Position numbers and translations under genes: made by a program. Below the pieces are notes generated by a model that worked only from the letters and a program-made list of their open reading frames with translations, was not told where the DNA came from and did no database searches. 64,000 bases of DNA from Vreelandella neptunia (GTDB lineage: Bacteria > Pseudomonadota > Gammaproteobacteria > Pseudomonadales > Halomonadaceae), in contig NZ_JAKVTW010000003.1 of assembly GCF_022489065.1 (NCBI RefSeq), positions 62,001 to 126,000 on the forward strand. Reading direction: 5' to 3'. Of the stretch, positions 56,901 to 64,000 are shown in pieces (the first letter of the stretch is position 1; every line of letters starts with the position of its first letter).

Positions 56901-59715
56901 TGCGCCACGCTTGGTCGGGTAAAAAGATGATCAGCAGCAGAACCTGCACGCTACCCAACTTCAGCTCATCAAACCAAAGGTGATAGTGGTGGCGCAGTTT
57001 TGTTGTGGCTCGGAAGGGGATAAGCGAGGTGACTAGCGAGAGCAGGACAGGCGCTCCCACCACGGCTAACAGCAACAGCGTACTGGCGATGGCCATACTG
57101 AGCGGGAACTGCCAACTAACCGCAAGACTTGCGAGTACCAAGGGTGGCAGCACTGAGCGGCGTATATTGCCGAGCATTTTCAGGCGCCCCGTCAGTGGCA
57201 GCGCTGGCGCCAATAGCCAGGGAAGCAACTGCCAGTCGCCGCGGGTCCAGCGGTGTTGACGCTTAGCGGCCACGTCATAGCGGGCGGGAAAGTCCTCAAT
57301 CACTTCGATATCGGAGGCGAGCCCCGCACGGGCAAACACACCTTCAAATAGATCGTGGCTGAGCAGGCTGTTTTCGGGCACTCGGCCAGCTAAGGATGCT
57401 TCAAACGCATCAATGGCATAGATACCTTTCCCCGCGAATGAGCCCTCACCGATTAAATCCTGATAAAGGTCTGAAATAGCGGCGGCGTAAGGATCAAGCC
57501 CACCTGGGGCAGAGAATAGCCGCTGATAAATAGACCCCTCTCCTCCGGTGGGCAACGACGGTGTAACACGCGGCTGCAAAATGGCGTAACCCTGCACCAC
57601 TCGGCGCTGCTGTTCATCCATCAGTGGCTGGTTAAGTGGATGCGCCATCTTACCGACTAACCGGCTGGCTGCACCTCTGGGAAGACGGGTGTCAGCGTCC
57701 AGGGTGATGACATAGCGAACATCCGCAGGCAGCGTGGGCGGGTCGATAAAGGTGGTGTCCAGCGCGCCACGTAGCAGGCGGTTTAGCTCATGCAGCTTGC
57801 CACGCTTACGCTCCCATCCCATCCAGGTGTTTTCACTGGGGTTAAATATCCGTCGACGGTGTAGCAGAAAGAAGCGCTTATCGCTGCCCTGAGCGCTTAA
57901 ACCGCCTGGGGCTTGTAAACCGCCTGGGGCGTGTAAACGGTAACGCTCATTTAACTGCTCAATGGCGGCGTGGGCATCAGAAAGAAGCGCTGCCTCATGA
58001 GGTAATTCCGATTGGGGGGCATCGACGCCGTCTAGAAGGAGTACATAGGCAAGGGCGCCCTCGCCACTCGATAAGTGGTGCACTTCAAGACGCTCAATCT
58101 GTTCCTGTAAATCCTCTTCACTGGTCAACAGTGTAGGGACAGCAACCAGGGTGCGTAGATGGTTGGGGATCCCCTTAGCAAGATCAAGACTTGGCAGCGG
58201 CTGAGCATCGATGCAGTAAATGATCAGCCGGTTAACGATCAGCGTGGCCACTTCCACAATCGGCAGAAAACCCAATATGCCCAGCAAGAGTAGCCATGGT
58301 AACGGCACTTCGCCTAGTCCAAGTGGCAATGAAAGCAGTAACACGGCCGCCAGCGTCATCAAGCTTAATGTTACTACCGTCATCATGACGATATAGCTGC
58401 GAATGCCATGGTGAATGGGGGTTCGGCGTAGGCGCTGGCGAAGCGTAGGTGTAAATCCCAGCGTTTGTTCCAGGGTGGAGCGGCCTGAGCCGATGAGAAA
58501 ATAGCCAGGGTCGCCCATGCGCGCCGCTTCAATGGGTTCGCCAGTGTTTGCCACTGCGTGACGCGATAGCGTCAGAGCTGCATCCACCACTTCAAGCTCT
58601 GTGCGCTTTGAACCACGTGAGAGCTGCTCTACCGCACTGCGGTACTGATTACGGGTGGGAAAATCCAACTGTTCAAAATTGCTCTGTTGGTTCAGTCGCT
58701 CATCCACCAAGCTGACGCCTTCAAACAACTCAGCCCAGTCGATACTGGAGACAAATCGCATGCTGGTAATGATGTTGCGAACCGTCACATTGGCAGCACC
58801 TTGGCGCTGCTGCGCGTGTAAAACCATCTCGTCAATGGTTTCACCCTGGTGGCTGAGCTGTTCATCAAGCCAACCTACCAGTGGGCTGCTTCTAGGGTCT
58901 AAGCCACGTAATCGCTTAGCCAACTGGGCAGTGAACGGTTCAGCCAGCGGTCCTTTATGAAAATTTAAGGTAGTGGTCTCAACGCTAAAAGTGTGGCGCT
59001 CTAACGCTGATTGCTGATCGGTGGGCTTTAGCCATTTAGCGGCCAACGCATCCGCTTCATCCCTTGCCGTTTGTTCACTGATAATTTGGTCGGCAAGGCG
59101 CCGCAGGTTCTCAATCAACACAATACGCAGCGTAATCGCCACGGCCCAAAGCTCACCAATGGTAAGGGGCTGAACGCGTTGATAGGCGGTAATGAAGGTT
59201 TGCAGATTATCTAGATCGACATGGCTATCGGTATGCGCCACAAACGCCCAGGCAATACCGAATACCCTTGGGTAACCAGCAAAAGGGCCGTGGGCTAACT
59301 TGGGTAACTGGCGGTAATAACCGGGAGGAAGGTCACTGCGAATCTCACGGATTTGCGCTTCAATCAGGTGGTAATTATCAAGTAGCCAAGCAGCCGCTGG
59401 GACGATATCGCGGCCTCCGGCGAGCGCGCTGGCACTGGCGCGGTAAACACTTAGCAGCGTTTTAGCGTTAACGTTGAGCCGTCGTGTTAACGACACTACC
59501 TTGGGCGGCGAGGCGGTCACCGCTTGAGCAAGTGCCAGGCTGCCTGCATGTTGTTCAAGACGCTCTGCGCTAAAGAGTTCTTCTCTAACGGGGATAGTAG
59601 AATCCCACGGCGCATCAAACGCATGGTGCGAACGCACAAAACGGAGAAATTGGTTCACAGATTCCATCCTTGTGAAAGTGCACTTTTCTGGGGAGCGCAC
59701 AGACGATGCTTCCAT
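50983..59715 (-). CDS. ndvB: Cyclic beta-1,2-glucan synthase (NdvB/ChvB type)
   Basis: A 2910-residue inner-membrane enzyme, close in length to Agrobacterium ChvB and Brucella Cgs. Order: N-terminal cytoplasmic part; membrane helices near residues 430-490; GT84 glycosyltransferase (about 500-830) with the UDP-glucose motif ITLDADTRLPRGA near 670 and RQHRWTRGDWQLLPW near 815; more helices (about 830-1060); a glycoside-hydrolase-like domain (about 1070-1560, with GLKRGLSADLVIAPYATGLAT); and GH94-type phosphorylase modules (about 1620-2900), with GGDWNDGMNRVG near 2570. It makes, sizes and cyclises periplasmic beta-1,2-glucan, an osmotic and host-contact polysaccharide. An ATG 16 codons in is an alternative start. 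Confidence 0.93.
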   Translation of the reverse strand: MEASSVRSPEKCTFTRMESVNQFLRFVRSHHAFDAPWDSTIPVREELFSAERLEQHAGSLALAQAVTASPPKVVSLTRRLNVNAKTLLSVYRASASALAGGRDIVPAAAWLLDNYHLIEAQIREIRSDLPPGYYRQLPKLAHGPFAGYPRVFGIAWAFVAHTDSHVDLDNLQTFITAYQRVQPLTIGELWAVAITLRIVLIENLRRLADQIISEQTARDEADALAAKWLKPTDQQSALERHTFSVETTTLNFHKGPLAEPFTAQLAKRLRGLDPRSSPLVGWLDEQLSHQGETIDEMVLHAQQRQGAANVTVRNIITSMRFVSSIDWAELFEGVSLVDERLNQQSNFEQLDFPTRNQYRSAVEQLSRGSKRTELEVVDAALTLSRHAVANTGEPIEAARMGDPGYFLIGSGRSTLEQTLGFTPTLRQRLRRTPIHHGIRSYIVMMTVVTLSLMTLAAVLLLSLPLGLGEVPLPWLLLLGILGFLPIVEVATLIVNRLIIYCIDAQPLPSLDLAKGIPNHLRTLVAVPTLLTSEEDLQEQIERLEVHHLSSGEGALAYVLLLDGVDAPQSELPHEAALLSDAHAAIEQLNERYRLHAPGGLQAPGGLSAQGSDKRFFLLHRRRIFNPSENTWMGWERKRGKLHELNRLLRGALDTTFIDPPTLPADVRYVITLDADTRLPRGAASRLVGKMAHPLNQPLMDEQQRRVVQGYAILQPRVTPSLPTGGEGSIYQRLFSAPGGLDPYAAAISDLYQDLIGEGSFAGKGIYAIDAFEASLAGRVPENSLLSHDLFEGVFARAGLASDIEVIEDFPARYDVAAKRQHRWTRGDWQLLPWLLAPALPLTGRLKMLGNIRRSVLPPLVLASLAVSWQFPLSMAIASTLLLLAVVGAPVLLSLVTSLIPFRATTKLRHHYHLWFDELKLGSVQVLLLIIFLPDQAWRMLDAIARTLVRVLITHQRLLEWTSAAQSMKSPALTVLGFYQRMAPGTALGLAVTISTLWTASSAWPIALPMALLWLAAPAVASWLSSNKSAVVQPTISVDEARELRLIARRTWRYFETFVTATDNRLPPDNFQEDPQPALAQRTSPTNMGLYLLSTLAARDFGWAGTQAAMERLEATLEVMHGLPRYRGHFYNWYATHDLRPLDPRYVSTVDSGNLAGHLIVVANACESWQTERFLADPRVGIADTLNLARQALQQASVPVNKRLPEKFTVQLTVQFEAIDAQLKGEALQPEYLASIAELTHKALSLVRATLDEKSDIYSEDVLFWVEALHSSVAQHRADRDSQASVAEAALSLRLQQIATSARRLAMNMDFAFLLNNERQLLSIGYSLDDNCLDTSCYDLLASEARLASLFAIAKGDIPTRHWFRLGRAATPLTFGSALISWSGSMFEYLMPSLVMRAPGGSLLEQTNRLVVKRQETYATQLSAPWGISESAYNARDMEFTYQYSNFGVPGLGLKRGLSADLVIAPYATGLATMVDPNGACRNFKRLAEMGALGRYGFYEALDFTRSRLPAGESVVIVRSFMAHHQGMTIVAIANTLNHGQMRARFHREPMIQASELLLQERVPRNVAIAHPRAEEVKSNASQVINEAQTIRRSTTMASGPPITHLLSNGCYSVMLTATGGGYSRWRNIAISRWQPDASRDHLGSFIFLRDTQLPGVWTATGQTASHSANATDDHNHVIFAEDYARYTHRHDDITSHMEVMVSGEDDCEVRHISLTNSSRHSRDIDITSYSELVLTTPNADNAHPAFAKMFVVTEYLDAFNALIATRRRRSPDEDEVWVAHFAVVEGETVGELQFETDRARFLGRGRRALNAVSLGKDHRLSGSVGSVLDPVFALRYRLRVAPGKATRIAYWTVVASTREALMDLIDKHHDRSAFERAKTLAWTQAQVQLRHLGIQPEEAADFQRLAAPILYPDPRFRAPAEAIERGAGPQSRLWQHGISGDLPIILMRIDSIDDIAQVRQLLRAHEYWRMKRLGVDVVIINERASSYVQDLQQAIETAILSSQTQPRFKKDHAQGAVISLRADLISLEIRTQLQSIACVALMAHRGNIANQLALTLPEHRSLPSRAFIKRSLPKHTPTNTVEAALAPLPTLEFFNGLGGFAAQGREYVTVLEAGNSTPAPWINVIANSGFGFQVSAEGAGYVWADNSRENQLTPWSNDPVADPSGDVIYVRDEESLNLFTATAHPIRDHGRYIARHGFGYSQFEHHTDGIALELLHFVPLDDPLRISRLRISNHSGRPRKLSVTAYAEWVLGTSRSGSAPFLISRSDADSGALLVENPWNIAFPGRVAFLDMGAHPTFWTADRCEFIGHGGSLAAPLGLRTNAPLSGTHGAGLDPCATLQRSVTLAAGESVDVIVLLGQGGSAQEAQTLIARYREADIDAELATVTAHWQTQLNAIQVTTPDRAMDIMLNGWLLYQTIACRITARSGFYQASGAYGFRDQLQDGMALTFTSPETTRQHLLRAASRQFVEGDVQHWWLPHSGQGVRTRISDDRVWLAYACARYIATSLDVGVLDEPVSFLEGALLEPDEHDCFFQPMIAGETASLFEHCARGLDQSLTLTGEHGLPLIGGGDWNDGMNRVGEAGKGESVWLGWLLVHTLEQFLPFAEQREQSLSSASLLPLDEQESPRTERWRAHAIALRVALEGSGWDGQWYRRATYDDGHWLGSKESEACRIDSIAQTWAVLSGAANPHRAALAMRSLERELIMHDEQLALLFWPPFDQPERDPGYIGGYPPGMRENGGQYSHAAMWAILAFAKLGEGGKAHALFSLLNPINHARTAEEVSRYHVEPYVVAADVYSVAPHTGRGGWTWYTGSAGWMYRAGIEGILGISREGSWLVIAPCLPNEWPGYSATLTVAATHYAVDIVATDEAPSAELDGSPLARQQGEVRIPLDGKNHQLKITIQRHVNQAKS

Positions 59716-59807
59716 ACTAGAACAATGGTCGTAGCGAGAGATGGCGTCCGTGCGCTAGCGCACATTGCGTGCACTAATTGCGTTCGGCTTGCGTATTTTC
59801 AGCGTTT

Positions 59808-60557
59808 TTAATTAGGTGTTTTTATTAGATGCTTTATTGGATACATGGCTTGATAAGGCATCAAGCGGTCACTTTCCCGTTTAACCACGGCATAACACTC
59901 ACAGCTAAGCTGTTCGAGCATGGGTCTATTCAAAACGCTAATATGCCCCCGGCGATATTCGATAACGCCCAATTTATGCAATTTACCGGCGGCTTCCGTC
60001 ACGCCTTCGCGGCGAACCCCGAGCATATTGGCAATCAGCTCCTGAGTCATAATCAGCTCATTGCCGGGCAAACGGTCTAGCGAAAGCAGTAACCAGCGGC
60101 ACAGCTGTTGATCAATCGAGTGGTGACGGTTGCATACCGCTGTTTGCGACATCTGGGTAATGAGGGCTTGGGTGTAGCGCAGTAGTAAATGGAGCATACC
60201 CTCATGGCGGTTAAACTCATCGCGCAGAGGCGTCGCGGGTAATCGCATGACATCGCCAGCACTTTGCACAATGGCACGATTTGTTGTGCTTTCGCCCCCC
60301 ATAAATAAAGCAATACCTACCATGCCTTCATTACCCACTACGGCTATTTCCGCAGAGGCGCCGTTTTCAGTGACATAAAGTAGCGAAACAATGGCATCAA
60401 TTGGAAAGTAGACATGCTGTAACGTCGTGCCTGGTTCGTAAATAACGTGGCCGAGTGGCAGGTAGAGCGATTCAAACAAGGGGGCAAGTCGCTGCTTGGC
60501 GTCATCGGGTAGCGCCGCGAGTAAATGGTTCTGTGCCGTTTCATCACGATCTTTCAT
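59808..60557 (-). CDS. Crp/Fnr-family transcriptional regulator
   Basis: A 249-residue regulator: beta-roll sensor domain (about residues 30-140; EPGTTLQHVYFPIDAIVSLLY, AVVGNEGMVGIALFMGG) and a C-terminal helix-turn-helix (MTQELIANMLGVRREGVTEAAGKLHKLGVIEYRRGHISVLNRPMLE). The sensor lacks the cAMP-binding arginine-serine pair of Crp and the FNR cysteines, so the signal is unknown. The ATG at 60557 with an AGGAC site is preferred over the longer frame to 60683. It lies 92 bases upstream of, and co-directional with, the glucan synthase, which it may control. Confidence 0.9.
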   Translation of the reverse strand: MKDRDETAQNHLLAALPDDAKQRLAPLFESLYLPLGHVIYEPGTTLQHVYFPIDAIVSLLYVTENGASAEIAVVGNEGMVGIALFMGGESTTNRAIVQSAGDVMRLPATPLRDEFNRHEGMLHLLLRYTQALITQMSQTAVCNRHHSIDQQLCRWLLLSLDRLPGNELIMTQELIANMLGVRREGVTEAAGKLHKLGVIEYRRGHISVLNRPMLEQLSCECYAVVKRESDRLMPYQAMYPIKHLIKTPN

Positions 60558-60609
60558 ATGGCATCGTCCTTGAGAGAGCGTGTCACTGTATCCTTCAGCA
60601 TACGCTATA

Positions 60610-61233
60610 TTAGTCGGCTTCATGCCGACGCAGTGTCCAGTAGCCTCCCCATAGTCGTGTGGCTGTAGTAATAAGGCAGGCAATTGAAAACAGTATAGCC
60701 AGTGTGGAAAAGTGCTCTGGAAACAGGCAAAAAATGATCAGTGCCAAAACGGTTTCGGTGCCTTCGGTCAACCCTTCCAGATAGTAGAACGCTTTAGTGG
60801 GGAAGTGGGGGCGCTCTACTGCCTGGTGTTTGGCGGCAATCGCAAAGGCTAGAAATGAGGTGCCCGTGCCGATAAATGCAAACAGTAACAATGCCGCCGC
60901 AAGTGCATTTTGGGTCGGGTTTGCCAGCGCGAAACCAAACACCACGGCAGCGTAGAAAACGAAATCGAGCCCAATATCGAGAAACCCGCCTGCATCACTG
61001 GTACGGCCACTCAAGCGTGCCAAAGCGCCGTCTAGACCATCTCCCACCCGATTTAGCACTATCGCCAACAGAGCGAACCCAAACTGCTCGAATGCCAGTA
61101 GCGGCAGGGCGGTCATGCCAATTAAAAAAGCCCATAGTGTTACTTGATCCGGCGTGATTCGCTTTTTATGTAACGGTTGCGCGAGGCGCTTGAGTGGGCC
61201 ATGGGTAAGCGGCATTGTCCAGCGGTCAAGCAC
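60610..61233 (-). CDS. CDP-alcohol phosphatidyltransferase family protein
   Basis: A 207-residue integral membrane enzyme with about six helices. The full catalytic motif D-x2-D-G-x2-A-R-x8-G-x3-D-x3-D is present (D65 to D90, DGLDGALARLSG then GGFLDIGLD). It transfers a phosphatidyl group from CDP-diacylglycerol to an alcohol; acceptor could be glycerol phosphate, inositol or another alcohol. It lies upstream of the Crp-type regulator with 52 bases between. Its link to glucan modification (for example with phosphoglycerol) is speculation. Confidence 0.92.
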   Translation of the reverse strand: MLDRWTMPLTHGPLKRLAQPLHKKRITPDQVTLWAFLIGMTALPLLAFEQFGFALLAIVLNRVGDGLDGALARLSGRTSDAGGFLDIGLDFVFYAAVVFGFALANPTQNALAAALLLFAFIGTGTSFLAFAIAAKHQAVERPHFPTKAFYYLEGLTEGTETVLALIIFCLFPEHFSTLAILFSIACLITTATRLWGGYWTLRRHEAD

Positions 61234-61427
61234 TCGATTCTCCTTAATTGCTACGCGAAATTAATTCTTTAATAGTGATGCCAACTTACGTAAACACGAT
61301 AGCTATGTCATTGTTAGGAGCTGCTAATAATAAAACTAAAGTTGTTAGACTTTGGTGGTAATTATGGGTAAATCACTGGACTAATTGCCTATTGCAGTTA
61401 ATAAAGGGCGCCTAAGGAGTATCCGCA

Positions 61428-63158
61428 TTGCCCCTCGGGCGACATTTTTGTCGGTATGTGGAGCCTCGCTTTGTTCTTTTCACTCTGACCGTAAGTGGCG
61501 CAAATTGTATGCATAAAACTGCCCTGATGACGGTGTGGGATCAGCTCTGGAGTTCCCACTACCAAGCCAAAAACTTATTGATGTGCGCGCTGCCAACGGG
61601 TGGGGCTGCCAACGCCGCGGCCGCCAACAAAAAGCGCGAGCCTTCACATCAACCTAAACCGCCCGCTTACACGACTCCGCAGAAGGTTGGCTTGCTGCTT
61701 GGCCCGCTGCTGTTTGCTTTTGTCGTGATGTTTTTTCACCCTGAAGATCTGAGTTTTGAAGGACGCATGGTGTTAGCCACCACGCTGTGGGTAGCCGTAT
61801 GGTGGATCACTGAAGCTATCCCGATTCCTGCCACTTCGCTACTGCCCATTGTGCTGCTGCCGATTACCGGTGCACTGGATGGAAGTACGGTCACTGCGGC
61901 CTACGGCAACCCGATTATTTTCCTGTTTCTGGGCGGTTTTATGATTGCCCTGGCGATGGAAAAGTGGGATTTGCATAAGCGTATCGCACTGTCGATTATT
62001 GCCGTTCTGGGCACCAGTATTAATAGCATCGTGTTCGGCTTTATGGCCGCTACCGGCTTTCTGTCGATGTGGGTCTCCAATACGGCAGCGGTGATGATGA
62101 TGCTGCCCATTGGTACGGCGATTGTGTATCAGGTTAGTCAGGAGCTTGCAAAAAGCGACGGCGACCACAGTGGCGAAATCGATAAATTTAGCAAAGCGCT
62201 GATTTTTGGTATCGGCTACGGCGGCACCATTGGCGGTCTGGGTACGCTGATTGGCACCCCGCCGAATATTATTCTCGCCGCTGTTGTGAGCGAGCTGTTT
62301 GGTTTCGAAATATCGTTTGCCGGTTGGTTAATGTTTGCCTTCCCAGTGGTCGTGGTGCTTTTAATAACCGCGTGGTTGCTGCTAACCCGAGTATTTTTCC
62401 CTATTAAATTTAATCATTTGCCGGGCGGTAGGGAGCTAATAAATAAAGAGAAAAGGGCCTTGGGTAACACCAGTTTTGAAGAGAAAGCGGTGCTGGGCGT
62501 TTTCCTATTCGCAGCCTTCATGTGGATTACCCGTTCGTTTTTGTGGCAAGGACAGATCATCAATATTCCTGGCATTAACGACACCATGATCGCGATTGTC
62601 GCGGCGCTGCTGCTGTTTTTGATTCCTTCTAAAAACAAGGGCGGCTGCCTGCTGGGTTGGGACGTGGCGAAAGATGTGCCCTGGGGCATTTTGCTGCTGT
62701 TCGGCGGTGGTTTGGCAATTGCGGCAGGCTTTGGTTCTTCTGGCCTGGCGGAATGGATTGGTGGGCAAATGAGCGTGCTGGAAGGCATGAACTTCCTGTT
62801 AGTAGTTCTACTGGCAACCGGTATGGTGCTGTTCCTGACCGAAATCACCTCAAATACCGCGACCGCCACCATGATCCTACCAGTGCTCGCTTCACTTGCC
62901 TTGGCGCTCAATGTTCACCCCTTCGCGCTGATGGTGCCCGCTGCCATGGCCGCTAATTGCGCCTTTATGCTGCCGGTGGGTACACCGCCCAACGCGATCA
63001 TTTTTGCTACTGGCAAGCTTAAAATTATTGAAATGGTACGCACCGGTTTCTGGATCAACATCATTGCGATGTTGTTGATTACCGCGGCGGTTTACTTCCT
63101 GCTGCCAATGCTATGGGGTGTTGATTTAACCAGCTACCCTGACGCATTCCGTCGCTAG
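61428..63158 (+). CDS. SLC13/DASS-family Na+:carboxylate symporter
   Basis: A 576-residue transporter for di- or tricarboxylates or related anions coupled to Na+. About 11-12 helices; the two substrate-site SNT-type motifs are MWVSNTAAVMM and TEITSNTATATMI, and the family signature is AANCAFMLPVGTPPNAIIFATGKL. The first 90 residues before helix 1 (LLLGPLLFAFVVMFF) are hydrophilic and Ala/Pro/Lys-rich, unlike most members. The start is uncertain: TTG at 61428 has an AAGGAG site at ideal distance; the ATG at 61509 has little. Substrate unknown. Confidence 0.9.
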   Translation: MPLGRHFCRYVEPRFVLFTLTVSGANCMHKTALMTVWDQLWSSHYQAKNLLMCALPTGGAANAAAANKKREPSHQPKPPAYTTPQKVGLLLGPLLFAFVVMFFHPEDLSFEGRMVLATTLWVAVWWITEAIPIPATSLLPIVLLPITGALDGSTVTAAYGNPIIFLFLGGFMIALAMEKWDLHKRIALSIIAVLGTSINSIVFGFMAATGFLSMWVSNTAAVMMMLPIGTAIVYQVSQELAKSDGDHSGEIDKFSKALIFGIGYGGTIGGLGTLIGTPPNIILAAVVSELFGFEISFAGWLMFAFPVVVVLLITAWLLLTRVFFPIKFNHLPGGRELINKEKRALGNTSFEEKAVLGVFLFAAFMWITRSFLWQGQIINIPGINDTMIAIVAALLLFLIPSKNKGGCLLGWDVAKDVPWGILLLFGGGLAIAAGFGSSGLAEWIGGQMSVLEGMNFLLVVLLATGMVLFLTEITSNTATATMILPVLASLALALNVHPFALMVPAAMAANCAFMLPVGTPPNAIIFATGKLKIIEMVRTGFWINIIAMLLITAAVYFLLPMLWGVDLTSYPDAFRR

Positions 63159-63176
63159 TAAGCCTAACGAGTATCG

Positions 63177-63202
63177 AAAAGCCCCGCTTGCGGGGCTTTT
63201 TT
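63177..63202 (+). terminator. Rho-independent terminator after the SLC13 gene
   Basis: GCCCCGC pairs with GCGGGGC around TT, flanked by an A-run on the left and six T residues on the right. Confidence 0.95.
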
Positions 63203-63280
63203 GTGGCTGAATGGCGTTTTATAGGTAGAGAAAGGGCTGGGTTGTTATGATGCCATTACACACTTTTTGTTGAGTTAGTG

Positions 63281-64000
63281 ATGCGTTTACTTCACACCGC
63301 CGATTGGCATTTGGGTCGGCTTTTCCACAATCTTTCATTGCTGGAAGATCAGCGCCATGTGCTTAACCAACTTATCGAGATCATTGACCGTGAAAACGTC
63401 GATGCGGTGCTGATTGCCGGCGATATATACGACCGCTCGGTACCGCCATCGGCGGCGGTGACATTACTGGATGAGATACTGCATGCGCTTTGTGAAGTGC
63501 GCAAGCTGCCGGTCATCATGATTTCAGGCAACCACGATGGCGCCGAACGCCTGCGCTTTGGCGCACGCCATCTGCGTCAGGCTGGGTTGCACATTCTCTC
63601 CGACTTAAACGACGTTGCTACCCCCGTCACGCTGGCTATTGGCGGTGTTGACGTTGATGTGTTCGGCATGCCCTACGCTGACCCTGAACATGTACGCAGC
63701 CAGTTTAACGTTGACGTGCGGGATTTTGACGGCGCCCATCGCTATTTGGTCGAGCGCATTAATGAGCAGCGCCACCCCACACACCCCTGCATACTGATGA
63801 GCCACTGTTTTGTAGATGGTGGCAGCGCGTCGGATTCAGAACGCCCGCTAACGTTAGGCGGTGCTGAAAGCGTGGCGTGGGAGCCCATGCAACACTTTGA
63901 CTATGTGGCGCTTGGTCACTTACACGGCCCGCAGTATCGCGGCGGCGAGCATATTCGCTACAGCGGCTCGCTGCTGAAATACAGCTTTTCCGAAGCCAGC
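63281..64000 (+). CDS. sbcD: Exonuclease subunit SbcD, N-terminal part
   Basis: The first 240 residues of the nuclease subunit of the SbcCD complex, which cuts hairpins and blocked DNA ends; the gene runs past the window end. The Mre11-type metallophosphoesterase motifs are complete: HTADWHLGR near the start, AGDIYDRS, SGNHDGAERL, MSHCFVDGG and ALGHLHGPQ. ATG at 63281 follows GTG directly; the ribosome-binding site is weak. The partner sbcC is expected just downstream, outside the window. Confidence 0.95.
   Translation, partial: MRLLHTADWHLGRLFHNLSLLEDQRHVLNQLIEIIDRENVDAVLIAGDIYDRSVPPSAAVTLLDEILHALCEVRKLPVIMISGNHDGAERLRFGARHLRQAGLHILSDLNDVATPVTLAIGGVDVDVFGMPYADPEHVRSQFNVDVRDFDGAHRYLVERINEQRHPTHPCILMSHCFVDGGSASDSERPLTLGGAESVAWEPMQHFDYVALGHLHGPQYRGGEHIRYSGSLLKYSFSEAS

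Noticed and set aside
57005..57259. Plus-strand open frames throughout the glucan synthase gene
   Set aside because: The antisense of a long GC-rich gene gives many such frames; none has a start signal or a plausible protein.

Overview
The window reads as a chromosomal segment of a moderately halophilic gammaproteobacterium of the Halomonas type. This is inferred from acidic exported proteins, a stacked betaine/choline-type uptake locus (BCCT carrier plus ProVWX-like ABC system), a RpoD C-terminus of gammaproteobacterial form, and gene families common in Halomonadaceae. I see no phage, insertion sequence, CRISPR array or rRNA. About 50 genes fill most of the sequence; both ends are cut inside genes (rpoD at the left, sbcD at the right).

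Layout. 0-8 kb: rpoD end, an unknown membrane protein, sdaA (serine deaminase), a LysR regulator, an exported metallo-beta-lactamase-fold hydrolase, the glutathione-dependent formaldehyde pathway (frmA, fghA) and mtgA. 8-13 kb: an EAL phosphodiesterase with a Cys-rich N-terminus, an EamA transporter, a DUF4168 exported protein, and a coupled pair of cNMP/CBS/nucleotidyltransferase-like protein and DnaQ-like exonuclease. 13-18 kb: osmoprotectant uptake, with a good sigma-70 promoter in front of proV and a terminator-like hairpin between proW and proX. 18-25 kb: an acidic lipoprotein, a two-component system (sigma-54 activator plus sensor kinase) behind an aldose dehydrogenase, an AEC transporter and a LysR regulator.

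25-45.5 kb is the most coherent part: two iron-siderophore uptake islands. Island A (25.4-34 kb) has two related TonB-dependent receptors facing each other across a perfect 25-bp hairpin, then substrate-binding protein, two FecCD permeases and ATPase in one overlapping operon, followed by an ABC exporter. Island B (37-45.5 kb) has two more receptors, a stand-alone ATPase, and a permease-permease-binding protein operon without its own ATPase. Fur-box-like palindromes lie in front of all seven iron transcription units, two of them weaker. Between the islands sit a YceI-like protein and a CAT-anticodon tRNA, probably tRNA-Ile2, followed by what may be a decayed tRNA fragment and a receptor with unusual AGA/AGG codons.

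45.5-51 kb: an XRE-cupin regulator with azlC/azlD and a clear operator palindrome, an MFS transporter, sstT, and two small proteins of unknown role. 51-60 kb: one 2910-residue cyclic beta-1,2-glucan synthase, preceded by a Crp/Fnr-type regulator and a CDP-alcohol phosphatidyltransferase. 61.4-64 kb: an SLC13/DASS carboxylate transporter and the start of sbcD. The recurring themes are osmotic adaptation (betaine uptake, periplasmic glucan) and competition for iron.
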